Source: Burkholderia sp. S171 (GTDB lineage: Bacteria; Pseudomonadota; Gammaproteobacteria; Burkholderiales; Burkholderiaceae). From it: a DNA stretch of 39,809 nucleotides. Under the pieces are notes generated by a model that worked only from the letters and a program-made list of their open reading frames with translations, ran no database searches and was not told the origin of the DNA. The stretch spans positions 147,876-187,684 of the forward strand of contig NZ_LMUF01000042.1 in assembly GCF_009766085.1 (NCBI RefSeq), given 5' to 3'. The translations under genes and the position numbers were made by a program. Positions 15,447-23,574 of this stretch are shown piece after piece. Position 1 is the first letter of the stretch. Each line of letters opens with the position of its first letter.

Positions 15447-16109
15447 ATGCGGCTATTACTGGTGGAAGACGACGAGATGATTGCCGAGACCGTGCTCGAC
15501 TCCATGCGCCGGCTAGGTTATGCAATCGACTGGGCGGCGGACGGACGCGCCGCGGAACTTTCGCTTGGCAATGGCGTGTACGACCTCGTGCTGCTCGATC
15601 TCGGCTTGCCGAAACGCGATGGCATCCAGGTGTTGAACACGTACCGCAAGGCAGGCGGTGAGGCGTCAGTCATCATCCTGACCGCACGCGACGCCGTGGA
15701 TGACCGCGTTCGCGGGCTGGATGCCGGCGCCGACGACTACCTCATGAAACCCTTCGATCTCGACGAACTCGCCGCACGCGTGCGCGCGGCGCTGCGACGT
15801 CGTACCGGGCAAAAGCAGCCTGTCTATACGCATGGCGAGCTTGCCCTCGATCCCGCCTCGCACGAGGCCAGCAAGGCCGGTGTGCCGTTGCCGCTGGTGC
15901 CGCGCGAGTTCGCGTTGCTGCAGGTGCTGATCGAGGAGCCAACACGCGTATTCAGGCGTGCCGAACTGGAAGAGAAACTGTACGGATGGGGTGAGGAAGT
16001 GGGCAGCAATACCATTGAAGTGCATGTCCATAGCCTCCGGCGCAAGATTGGCGCTGAGCAGATATTGACGGTCCGGGGCGTGGGCTACCGGCTCAAGGGA
16101 CTCGAATGA
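15447..16109 (+). CDS. OmpR-family response regulator (QseB/PmrA-like)
   Basis: This 220-residue DNA-binding response regulator has a receiver domain (1-112) with acidic pocket E8-D9, phospho-acceptor D51 in VLLDLGLPKRDG, switch T79 and K101. A C-terminal winged helix (about 125-218) has LVPREFALLQVLIEEPTRVF and IEVHVHSLRRKIG. The start at 15447 follows GGAG by about nine bases; an in-frame ATG at 15414 would add 11 residues ahead of the conserved MRLLLVEDD. It overlaps the sensor kinase by four bases (ATGA). CTTAAG boxes upstream suggest autoregulation. The signal is unknown. Confidence 0.95.
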   Translation: MRLLLVEDDEMIAETVLDSMRRLGYAIDWAADGRAAELSLGNGVYDLVLLDLGLPKRDGIQVLNTYRKAGGEASVIILTARDAVDDRVRGLDAGADDYLMKPFDLDELAARVRAALRRRTGQKQPVYTHGELALDPASHEASKAGVPLPLVPREFALLQVLIEEPTRVFRRAELEEKLYGWGEEVGSNTIEVHVHSLRRKIGAEQILTVRGVGYRLKGLE

Positions 16110-17449
16110 CGTCCATACGCCGCTGGCTGCTCGGCTGGCTGATCTTCGGACTGGCCGCGACGTCGCTGATGGCGGCCTATGGCATCTTCAACACTGCGCG
16201 GCGCGAAGCGGGCGAGTTATTCGACTACGAGTTGCGCACCGTCGCGCTGTCGTTGCCGGCGAATATTGCTAGCGCTGACGCCGCCGAGCGGGCCAGCCAC
16301 GACTTCAACGGCATCGCGGACGACCGTATCGCCATCGATATCTGGGACCAGCAGGGCAAGCTCGTTTACCACTCGCTCAAGGAGCCGGCGTTGCCGCGTA
16401 TCGGTGAAGGATTCCGGTCGATTGAACGCGATGAATATCGATGGCGCGTGTTTGGCCTGCAGCAGCCGGACCGGTATATCCAGGTGGCGCAACCGTTCTC
16501 CGTTCGCGAGGATCTTGCGCTGCGGCTCGCCTGGCGCACGTTGTGGCCATTGGCGCTGGTGGTGCCGGTGACCATCGCGCTGGTGTTGTTCGTCGTGGCC
16601 CGGGGGCTTGCGCCGATCGGTGGATTGTCGCGTGCGTTATCGCGGCGGTCACTCGACTCGCTTGAGCCGTTGCAGGCTGGCGTACGGGTACCCGTGGAGG
16701 TCCGGCCGCTAGTCGATGCGTTGAATGACTTGCTGCGGCGTTTGAGCGACGCGTCGCAGGCGCAGCGAATCTTCGTTGCCGACGCGGCGCACGAGTTGCG
16801 CACGCCCCTGACCGCGTTGAAGCTGCAGCTTCAGGCGGCGCGACGGGACGGCACGTTGCAAGGCGATGGGCATACGCTCGAGCGTCTTGAGGGGCGGCTC
16901 AACCGGATCATTCACCTTGCACATCAGTTATTGGCCATGGCCCGTGAGGATGCCAACCGGGCGGTGTCGCTCGCGCCCATGAGTCTGCGACTTCTCGCGG
17001 AGCGGTCGGTGAGTGATCTGTCGTTGCTGGCCGAGGCCAAGCGCATCGATCTGGGACTGGAAGAGCGGGCGCGCGATGCATCGGATGACTATGTCGTGCT
17101 GGGCGATGAACATTCGCTGGGCATCTTGCTGAACAACCTGATCGATAACGCGATTCGCCATACGCCCGAGGGCGGAAAAGTCGATGTGATCCTTACGCGC
17201 GATGCAAAGGGCATGGGCGTTGAAATAGTCGATACGGGTACGGGCATTGCGCCCGATGAACTGGACCGCGTGTTCGACCGGTTTTATCGCGGCACCGGCG
17301 CGCAGGGGTCGGGCAGCGGGCTGGGGCTCGCGATTGCATCGAGCATTGCGGGGCGGCATGGAGCTACGCTCAGTGTGAACAATCGCGAAGACGTGAGTGG
17401 GTTGATCGTGAGAGTGGGCGGATTGACAGCGGGAAAATTAACCGCCTAA
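16106..17449 (+). CDS. Sensor histidine kinase (QseC/TctE-like)
   Basis: This inner-membrane kinase of 447 residues probably phosphorylates the regulator encoded just upstream. It has TM1 at about 7-28, a periplasmic sensor region (29-145, 2CSK_N type), TM2 at about 146-167, a HAMP-like linker, and a dimerisation domain with H229 in FVADAAHELRTPLTALK. The ATPase domain has the N-box LLNNLIDNAIRHTPEGG and the G-boxes DTGTGIAPDE and GSGLGLAI. All catalytic motifs are intact. The ATG overlaps the stop of the response regulator. It converges with the GpdQ-like gene, four bases apart. Confidence 0.95.
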   Translation: MTSIRRWLLGWLIFGLAATSLMAAYGIFNTARREAGELFDYELRTVALSLPANIASADAAERASHDFNGIADDRIAIDIWDQQGKLVYHSLKEPALPRIGEGFRSIERDEYRWRVFGLQQPDRYIQVAQPFSVREDLALRLAWRTLWPLALVVPVTIALVLFVVARGLAPIGGLSRALSRRSLDSLEPLQAGVRVPVEVRPLVDALNDLLRRLSDASQAQRIFVADAAHELRTPLTALKLQLQAARRDGTLQGDGHTLERLEGRLNRIIHLAHQLLAMAREDANRAVSLAPMSLRLLAERSVSDLSLLAEAKRIDLGLEERARDASDDYVVLGDEHSLGILLNNLIDNAIRHTPEGGKVDVILTRDAKGMGVEIVDTGTGIAPDELDRVFDRFYRGTGAQGSGSGLGLAIASSIAGRHGATLSVNNREDVSGLIVRVGGLTAGKLTA

Positions 17450-17453
17450 GCCC

Positions 17454-18287
17454 TTAGTCCACCAACGCCCCATCGTCATCGAAGAACGGATATGGCCCGT
17501 CGAACTGCTGGACGTATTCATGATGCGACACGAGTCCCACGTCATCCGTCCAATAGTGCAAGGCGAACGCCCCCGGCTCGAGCACGAACGCCGACGGTGC
17601 ATCGACACGCAGATCAAGCACGACCTGATGCGCAGTCGACGGCGCAATGGAAGCGATCGTCCCCGCAAACCGCTTGTGCACCGGCCGATGCACATGCCCG
17701 CACAAAACACGCTCCACATTCGGATACCGTGAAATCAGTGCCTCCATCTTCGACGCCGCCTGCGCGTCAAGCGCCATGTCGTCCATATGCCCGATACCGG
17801 TCGCAAACGGCGGATGATGCAGCGCGACAATCACCGGACGACCGTCAGCGGCCTCCAACTGATCTTCAAGCCATGCAAGACGCGCATCGCATAACGTACC
17901 CGGGCTTTCCCCCGGCTTCTGCGAATCCAGCGCGATGACCCGCATAGCTTGCAGATCGAACGCGTAGTGCACGAAGTCGCTACCGGTACCGCTTTCGTGC
18001 AAATACCGCGCATCGAAAACCTCGCGCAATGCCGCGCGATCGTCGTGATTCCCGACCATCAGATACACCGGTATTTCCAACGGTTTCAGACACGCCGCCA
18101 GATGCCGGTATTCATCGACGGTTCCGAAATCGGTCAGATCACCCGTCACCAGCACGGCATCCGGACGCGGGCTCAGCGCGTTGAGACGTTCGACGCAGGC
18201 GCGCAGACAAGCTGCAGTATCGACTTTTTTATACGCAAGCACACCGGGAAGCTTGATATGCAAATCGGTGATTTGAGCGAGCAGCAT
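17454..18287 (-). CDS. GpdQ-like phosphodiesterase (metallophosphoesterase)
   Basis: This cytoplasmic 277-residue enzyme probably hydrolyses a phosphodiester such as a glycerophosphodiester. The two-metal site is complete: D8 and H10 in ITDLH, D50 in VTGDLTD, N80 in VGNHDD, H157/H158 in ALHHPPF, and H198 and H200 in LCGHVHRP. These match the numbering of Enterobacter GpdQ (D8, H10, D50, N80, H156, H195, H197) almost exactly. The ATG at 18287 follows AAGGAG; an upstream ATG at 18344 would add 19 unconserved residues. It is the last gene of the LacI-ABC operon, 38 bp after the ATPase, so it probably processes the imported compound. The natural substrate is unproven. Confidence 0.9.
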   Translation of the reverse strand: MLLAQITDLHIKLPGVLAYKKVDTAACLRACVERLNALSPRPDAVLVTGDLTDFGTVDEYRHLAACLKPLEIPVYLMVGNHDDRAALREVFDARYLHESGTGSDFVHYAFDLQAMRVIALDSQKPGESPGTLCDARLAWLEDQLEAADGRPVIVALHHPPFATGIGHMDDMALDAQAASKMEALISRYPNVERVLCGHVHRPVHKRFAGTIASIAPSTAHQVVLDLRVDAPSAFVLEPGAFALHYWTDDVGLVSHHEYVQQFDGPYPFFDDDGALVD

Positions 18288-18325
18288 GACATCTCCTTGG
18301 TTTGGCTTTAAGCGAGCGTGCAGGA

Positions 18326-19384
18326 TCAGTGCAGAGCGACCCAACCCTCGTCGCGCACCGATATCCCCACGGCCGTTCCCTGCGCCAGTTCGACACGGCC
18401 GGGGACATCGACGATCAATGCATCCGGCGCCGCGTCCCTGATTTTCAAGCGGGTGCGTTCACCCAAAAATAGCGCCGACTCCACCGCGCCGCGCAACTGC
18501 GCAGCCCGCGGATCGACAAGCACGGCATCTTCCGGCCGGAAGAAAATTTCCGACTGTGCGCCGTCCCGCGAGCGCAGTTGCGCAACCAGCCCCGTCACGC
18601 TAATCGTACCGCCAAGCGTGACGAATGCGTCACCGCGACACTCGCCCGCCACGCGATTCAATGTACCGATGAATTGCGCCACCGCGCGGCTCGCCGGCTG
18701 ATAGTAAATCTCGCGCGGCGTACCGCATTGCTCAATGCGCCCGGCGCTCATCACCACGATCCGGTCGGCAAGCGCCATTGCTTCGGACTGGTCGTGCGTG
18801 ACGTAGATACTGGTCACGCGAAGTTCGCGCAGCAACGCGTTCATCTCGGCACGCAAGGTTTCGCGCAGGCGCGCATCGAGTGCGGTCAGCGGTTCATCAA
18901 GCAACAATACTCGCGGCCTCGGCGCTAATGCACGAGCCAGCGCGACACGCTGGCGTTGACCGCCGGACAATTCGGTGATCGGCTTGTCCGCATGCGCGGT
19001 CAGCTCGGTCATCTCCAGCAATTCATCCACCCGGCGACGCGCCGCCGAGGCCTCGACCTTCTGGATCCGCAAGCCATAACCCACGTTGCCGCGCACGGTG
19101 AGATTGGGAAATAGCGCGTAGTTCTGGAACACCATGCCGACCTGACGACGCTCGATAGGCAATGCTGTGACATCATCGGCGCCGAAGCTCACGCGGCCCC
19201 CGGCATCGGGTTTTTCCAACCCCGCAATCAACCGCAACGTGGTTGTCTTGCCGCAGCCTGACGGACCAAGCAGCACCAGCGTCTCACCAGGTTCGATGCT
19301 GAGATCGACAGGTTCGAGCACACGCTGCCCGCGGAACGTTTTCGCGCAACGGCTGAGGGTGACGGGAACGGCTTCGAGTCTCAT
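18326..19384 (-). CDS. ABC importer ATP-binding protein
   Basis: This ATPase of 352 residues powers the importer. It has Walker A GPSGCGKTT (about 40-48), the Q-loop in VGMVFQNYALFPNLTV, signature LSGGQRQRVALARAL, Walker B VLLLDEPLTALD and the switch His in YVTHDQSEA. A C-terminal TOBE-like region (about 240-350) is typical of the MalK/PotA/FbpC/PhnT group. Its ATG overlaps the stop of the permease gene (ATGA), so the two are translationally coupled. The group imports sugars, polyamines, iron or phosphonates; the GpdQ-like neighbour points to a phosphorylated solute. Confidence 0.94.
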   Translation of the reverse strand: MRLEAVPVTLSRCAKTFRGQRVLEPVDLSIEPGETLVLLGPSGCGKTTTLRLIAGLEKPDAGGRVSFGADDVTALPIERRQVGMVFQNYALFPNLTVRGNVGYGLRIQKVEASAARRRVDELLEMTELTAHADKPITELSGGQRQRVALARALAPRPRVLLLDEPLTALDARLRETLRAEMNALLRELRVTSIYVTHDQSEAMALADRIVVMSAGRIEQCGTPREIYYQPASRAVAQFIGTLNRVAGECRGDAFVTLGGTISVTGLVAQLRSRDGAQSEIFFRPEDAVLVDPRAAQLRGAVESALFLGERTRLKIRDAAPDALIVDVPGRVELAQGTAVGISVRDEGWVALH

Positions 19385-20289
19385 CGTGCAGTCTCTACAG
19401 ATTGGGTGAGGGCTTGCTGCCCCGGAGAGCTACTGCGCGACAACGCGCGCTTGCGTTTTGCAGCGGCTCGGGCGCTCTGCGCGCCAGCCGGATCGACGCC
19501 CAGCCACTGCATCGCAATCAGTAACGGCAAGGTCATCAGCAAGAAGAGAATGGTGTAGGCGCTGCCGACTTCAAGACGCATGGACGCGTATGCATCGGCG
19601 AGTCCGACCGGCAGTGTCTTGGTATCGGGCGTATGCAGCATCCATGTCAGGTTGAATTCGCCTATCGACAAAGTCAGCACCGCGAGCGCGCCGGCAACAA
19701 TCCCGGGCCGCGCATTCGGCAGCACGATTGTCAGGAAGCGCTGAGTGAACGACGCACCCAGGCTCGCCGCGCCTTCTTCCATGGTCCGCAGGTCGGTACC
19801 TGCGCAGACGGCGGCCACCGAGCGCACCATGAATGGCAAAGTAAAAACCACATGCCCGGCGACGATGAACCACATGCTCGAGCGAAACGCGCTCCAGCCG
19901 CCATACACCGACAACAAAGCCAACGCCGTGGCGAGCCCTGGCAACGCGATAGGCAGGACCAGCAGTTCTTCGACAAAACGCGCCCAGCGCGTATTGCTAC
20001 GGGCCAACGCGTACGCTGCGGGCACGCCGATAGCGAGCGTAATGGCGAGTGTTGCAAGCGCGATCTCGATCGATAACCAGACCGAACCTTGGTACATGTC
20101 CCACACTTGCTCAAGCCATTTGAGCGTCAGCCCACTCGACACGCCGCGAAAATAGTTGACGGTCAATCCGGCCATCACCGACATCACCACGGGCACAACC
20201 ATGAACGCAACCAGCGCGAGCGTCAGCAGTAATTGCCCCGCAACGAGCAGGCGACGCGGTCTCAGGAACTCAGGCATCGGCGTCCTCAT
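19381..20289 (-). CDS. ABC importer permease, second subunit
   Basis: The 302-residue membrane protein has about six helices and the permease EAA loop EEGAASLGASFTQRFLTIVLP (about 180-200), which docks to the ATPase. It resembles PotC/PhnV-type subunits. The frame is open far upstream, but the ATG at 20289 overlaps the stop of the first permease by four bases and gives a normal N-terminus before TM1 (LLVAGQLLLTLALVAFMVV). The hydrophilic C-terminal tail (about 265-302) is rich in R, A and S. Confidence 0.93.
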   Translation of the reverse strand: MRTPMPEFLRPRRLLVAGQLLLTLALVAFMVVPVVMSVMAGLTVNYFRGVSSGLTLKWLEQVWDMYQGSVWLSIEIALATLAITLAIGVPAAYALARSNTRWARFVEELLVLPIALPGLATALALLSVYGGWSAFRSSMWFIVAGHVVFTLPFMVRSVAAVCAGTDLRTMEEGAASLGASFTQRFLTIVLPNARPGIVAGALAVLTLSIGEFNLTWMLHTPDTKTLPVGLADAYASMRLEVGSAYTILFLLMTLPLLIAMQWLGVDPAGAQSARAAAKRKRALSRSSSPGQQALTQSVETAR

Positions 20290-21110
20290 GCGGTAGCGGC
20301 GACGGTCGCGCCGGTGAGGCTGCGCGCAACCGCCAGCACTGCCCACGTAACGAGGCCGAGCACGATCGACAACGCCGCTGCTGTCGCAAGATTCGCGTTC
20401 AGCGTAAACTCGGTATAGATGGTCATCGGCAATACGTCGAGGTCGGTGGCAAGCGTGAACGCGGTGCCGAAAGCGCCCATCGCGGTGGCAAAACACACGG
20501 CGCCCGCCGCGATCAATGCCGGCATCAGCGCGGGCATAATCACATCCACAAAGATGCGCCACGGCGATGCCCCCAGCGAACGCGCCGCCTCTTCCAGCGA
20601 CGCATCCAGCTTCGTTGCAGCCGCCATGACGGTAACGATCACACGCGGTATCGAAAAATACAGATAGCCGAGGAACAAGCCGCTGAGCGAATAAGCGAAC
20701 ACCCAGCGGTCACCCGTCAGCCGTAAGGAAATGGCGCCGATCAACCCTTGGCGCCCGGCCAGCATGATCACCATGAACCCCACCACCACCCCCGGAAACG
20801 CGAGCGGAAACGTCAGCAGCGCGACCAGCAATCGCTTGGCCGGCAACTCGCGGCGCGCGAGGAACAATCCCGCGTTGGTCGACAACACCAGCGTCGCCGC
20901 CGTCACCGCCAGCGACAACGCAATCGTCGCGAGCAAGCTATGCAAATAACGCGCGTTGGTCAGGACCTCGCGATACGCGGTGAACGCATCCGGCACCGCG
21001 CTCGCCTGCAGCAACGCGACCAGCGGCAGCAGCCAGAACGCGCAGAACACGGCAAGCGCGGGCGCCAGCAGGAAGATCCGTGCGCGGGTGGAGAAGGTGG
21101 AATCTTGCAT
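20286..21110 (-). CDS. ABC importer permease, first subunit
   Basis: The 274-residue inner-membrane protein has six predicted helices, the first at FLLAPALAVFCAFWLLPLVA. The EAA loop EEAARSLGASPWRIFVDVIM lies at about 171-190. It pairs with the next permease and resembles PotB/PhnU-type subunits. It starts nine bases after the binding-protein stop and ends in an ATGA overlap with the second permease, so the operon is tightly packed. Confidence 0.93.
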   Translation of the reverse strand: MQDSTFSTRARIFLLAPALAVFCAFWLLPLVALLQASAVPDAFTAYREVLTNARYLHSLLATIALSLAVTAATLVLSTNAGLFLARRELPAKRLLVALLTFPLAFPGVVVGFMVIMLAGRQGLIGAISLRLTGDRWVFAYSLSGLFLGYLYFSIPRVIVTVMAAATKLDASLEEAARSLGASPWRIFVDVIMPALMPALIAAGAVCFATAMGAFGTAFTLATDLDVLPMTIYTEFTLNANLATAAALSIVLGLVTWAVLAVARSLTGATVAATA

Positions 21111-21119
21111 GGCTGAAGT

Positions 21120-22133
21120 TCAGTGCATGACGCGCAAATACTCTTCGCCGAACGCGCTTTGCTTGGCGGCCATCTTCGCGAAGTCGACATCCTTGGCGCG
21201 CGCGTACTCCGACGCCGGCAGGAACTTGGCGGCAATATCAGGCGGCAAGGTTCCGCCGCGCACCGGACGCAAATACGCATTCGCCCACAGGCGTTGGCCT
21301 TCATCCGACAGCACGAAATCCAGCACCTTCTCGCCGTTCGCCTGATGCGGTGCGCCCTTCACGAGGCTCATCACATACGGCACCACGATCGTGCCTTCCT
21401 TCGGAATCACGAACTCAACATTCGCGTGATCCTTGTACTTCGCCCGGTAAGCATCAAAGTCATAGTCGAGCAGGATCGGAATCTCGCCCGACATCACGCG
21501 TGCATACGCGGTCTGCTTCGGGACGATCGGCGCGTTGGCCTTCATCTTCTCGAACCAGTCGAGACCGGGCTTGAAGTTATCGAGCGTGCCGCCCAGCGCC
21601 TGATTCACGGCCACTGCGCCCGCGTATCCCACGAAGGCCGACGACGGATCAAGGTAACCCACCATGCCCTTGTATTCCGGCTTCAACAGGTCCGCCCACG
21701 AGCGCGGTACCGGCTTGCCATCGAGTGCGTCCTTGTTGACGAAAAAGCCCAGCGTCCCTGAATGGATCGCGAACCAGGAACCGTCAGGATCCTTCATGCC
21801 TGCAGGGATATCGTTCCAATGCGCGGGCTTGTACGGTTGAATCAAACCCTTGTCCTTCGCCTGGAACGCCGATGAAACGCCGAGATACACCACGTCGGCA
21901 ATCGGGCTCTTTTGCTCAGCCATCATCTGCGCGATAGCTTGGCCGGAGTTCTTGTTATCGAACGGTACGCGGATACCGGTCTGCTTCTGGATGGCGGCAA
22001 TCTGGCTCGCCCAGTCCGCCCATTCCGGCGGGCAGTTGTAGCAGATCGCGGTGCTGTCGGCATATGCCGCACCGGCCGCGCAGAAGGTAGCCGTTGCTGC
22101 GAGCAGCGTAGCCAGGACATGACGGATTTTCAT
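21120..22133 (-). CDS. Periplasmic solute-binding protein of the ABC importer
   Basis: The 337-residue protein has a signal peptide (1-25, ending GAAYA) and a two-lobed binding-protein body. Features are ICYNCPPEWADWASQI near the mature N-terminus, SPIADVVYLGVS, SWADLLKPEYKGMVGYLDPSSA and a hinge near YDFDAYRAKYKD. It is closest in style to the iron/polyamine/2-aminoethylphosphonate binding group. Two cysteines near the start (ICYNC) are unusual and may form a disulfide. GGAGA precedes the ATG, which overlaps the stop of the LacI gene. The ligand is not identifiable; a glycerophosphodiester or phosphonate is inferred from context. Confidence 0.9.
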   Translation of the reverse strand: MKIRHVLATLLAATATFCAAGAAYADSTAICYNCPPEWADWASQIAAIQKQTGIRVPFDNKNSGQAIAQMMAEQKSPIADVVYLGVSSAFQAKDKGLIQPYKPAHWNDIPAGMKDPDGSWFAIHSGTLGFFVNKDALDGKPVPRSWADLLKPEYKGMVGYLDPSSAFVGYAGAVAVNQALGGTLDNFKPGLDWFEKMKANAPIVPKQTAYARVMSGEIPILLDYDFDAYRAKYKDHANVEFVIPKEGTIVVPYVMSLVKGAPHQANGEKVLDFVLSDEGQRLWANAYLRPVRGGTLPPDIAAKFLPASEYARAKDVDFAKMAAKQSAFGEEYLRVMH

Positions 22134-23185
22134 GCAGGATTCTCCGATACGAGGGAGGCCGATGTGGCCGCGGGATCGATCAATGGCGCGATGGTTGCGC
22201 CGGTTCTTACGCTATGAGGCAACTTGAACGGAATGGGGCCACTGCTTGTATCGCCAGGCAAACCCAGCCGAACCGCAAGATGAAGCCATGCGTACCGGCC
22301 AATCTCGCGGTTCGGCGTGGCAACGCTGGACAGCGCCGTCGATAACCATTCGCCAAGCGGAATGCCATCGAAGCCGAGCACCGAAATATCGTGCGGCACG
22401 GACAAGCCCGCATGCCGCAAACCACGCATCACGATCATCGCCAGGCGGTCGTTGCTGCAGAAAAGCGCAGTGGGCCGGCGAGCGGGATCGGAGAGATGGG
22501 CGAGCAGTGAAGGCGGCAAATCCTCCGCGTTGAAATCGAGTTCGATCGGCGCATGAGGCGTGAGGCCGGCGTCGAGCATGGCGTCCTCGTAGCCGCGATA
22601 CCGCAAACGTGCGCGGTCCGATTCCGCGAACGAACCCGCCAGCATCAGGATCCGCCGATGCCCGCGCTGCAACAACGCACACACGCCGTCACGCGCTGCC
22701 CGCCGGTTATCCACCGATACCGCCGCGCGATACGCCGTGTCGTTATGCGCCAGCACATAAGGCAAGCCGATGCGATCAAGCTCGTCGAGCAAGGGGTTGG
22801 ATTCGGCGTCGGCGACCGTCGCGATCAGACCGTCCACGCGTTGCTCGCGCAAGGTCTCGATCGCGCGGCGCTCACGGGCGCTGTCATACGCGGTCGTCAT
22901 CAACATCAGGCGGTAGTCACTAGCGGAGGCCGCTTCATCAATGCCTTGCAGCGACTCGGCGAAAACGGGGTTGGTCAGTGTCGGCACGACCACGCCGACC
23001 AGCCGCGTGCGTACGCCGCGAAGCTGGCGGCCTCGCGCACTGGGCATGAAGTCGAGCGCTTCGATCGACTCGCGGACCTTGGCGAGCGTCTCCGCATTCA
23101 GCAATTGCGGTGCGTTGAGCGCACGCGACACCGTGGCGATAGAGACGCCTGAATGCGCGGCAACGTCCTTGATGGTGGAGTGCAT
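22130..23185 (-). CDS. LacI-family transcriptional regulator
   Basis: This 351-residue repressor has an N-terminal helix-turn-helix with hinge (TIKDVAAHSGVSIATVSRAL at 4-23) and a sugar-binding-like effector domain (LVGVVVPTLTNPVFAE, VDGLIATVAD, ALFCSNDRLAM, ISVLGFDGIPLGEWLS). The ATG at 23185 is chosen because the conserved MHSTIKDVAA starts there; a longer frame upstream is not conserved-looking. It is the first gene of the operon and is coupled by ATGA to the binding-protein gene. A palindrome TGAAAACGTTTACA lies 21 bases upstream, so it probably represses its own operon. Confidence 0.93.
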   Translation of the reverse strand: MHSTIKDVAAHSGVSIATVSRALNAPQLLNAETLAKVRESIEALDFMPSARGRQLRGVRTRLVGVVVPTLTNPVFAESLQGIDEAASASDYRLMLMTTAYDSARERRAIETLREQRVDGLIATVADAESNPLLDELDRIGLPYVLAHNDTAYRAAVSVDNRRAARDGVCALLQRGHRRILMLAGSFAESDRARLRYRGYEDAMLDAGLTPHAPIELDFNAEDLPPSLLAHLSDPARRPTALFCSNDRLAMIVMRGLRHAGLSVPHDISVLGFDGIPLGEWLSTALSSVATPNREIGRYAWLHLAVRLGLPGDTSSGPIPFKLPHSVRTGATIAPLIDPAATSASLVSENPA

Positions 23186-23205
23186 GGGCGGTAGCAAGGA
23201 TTCAC

Positions 23206-23219
23206 TGAAAACGTTTACA
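23206..23219. promoter_or_regulatory. LacI-type operator
   Basis: TGAAAACGTTTACA is a 14-bp near-perfect palindrome with a central CG, the usual LacI/PurR family operator form (AAACGTTT core). It sits 21 bases upstream of the LacI start, where bound repressor would block the promoter of the six-gene operon. Confidence 0.75.
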
Positions 23220-23574
23220 GCAGCGATTATCGGAGCGCTGTGTGACGTCCGCGTGAAAGCGCGCGACTCGTTGCCGTGGGGTCCGCGCGACGCTTTCCAT
23301 GCGCTTAAAAATCCTCGGCGCCAAACCTTCCGACCGGCATCGAAGGGCCAGCCCACGCCGTATTACGACGTTCGACCTTACCGACTCTTTCTGTTTGTTA
23401 TGTCCACGTAACCCCGGCGAAAGCAGACCGTCTTTTAGGGTTCATACGCAAGTGTTCCAATGCGCTCGGATCGAAAGAAAGGTCTTGGAATAGTCCGCAT
23501 CCTAGTCCGCACCCGTCCCCCAAAGGCCACGCGGCCACACAAGTACTGAAACAACGACATCGGGAGCTTCACAC
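23220..23574. other. Intergenic region between lacI and acpA-like genes
   Basis: No gene is supported. It must hold the divergent promoters. A 12-bp tandem duplication, TAGTCCGCATCC then TAGTCCGCACCC, lies at 23491-23514, and GGGAG upstream of 23575 is the ribosome site of the next gene. A poor resemblance to a PHO box at about 23428-23448 was considered too weak to call. Confidence 0.45.

Noticed and set aside
23428..23448. Possible PHO box before the acpA-like gene
   Set aside because: CCGTCTTTTAG-GGTTCATACG agrees with only about half of each PhoB half-site. It is too weak beside the clear box at phoX.
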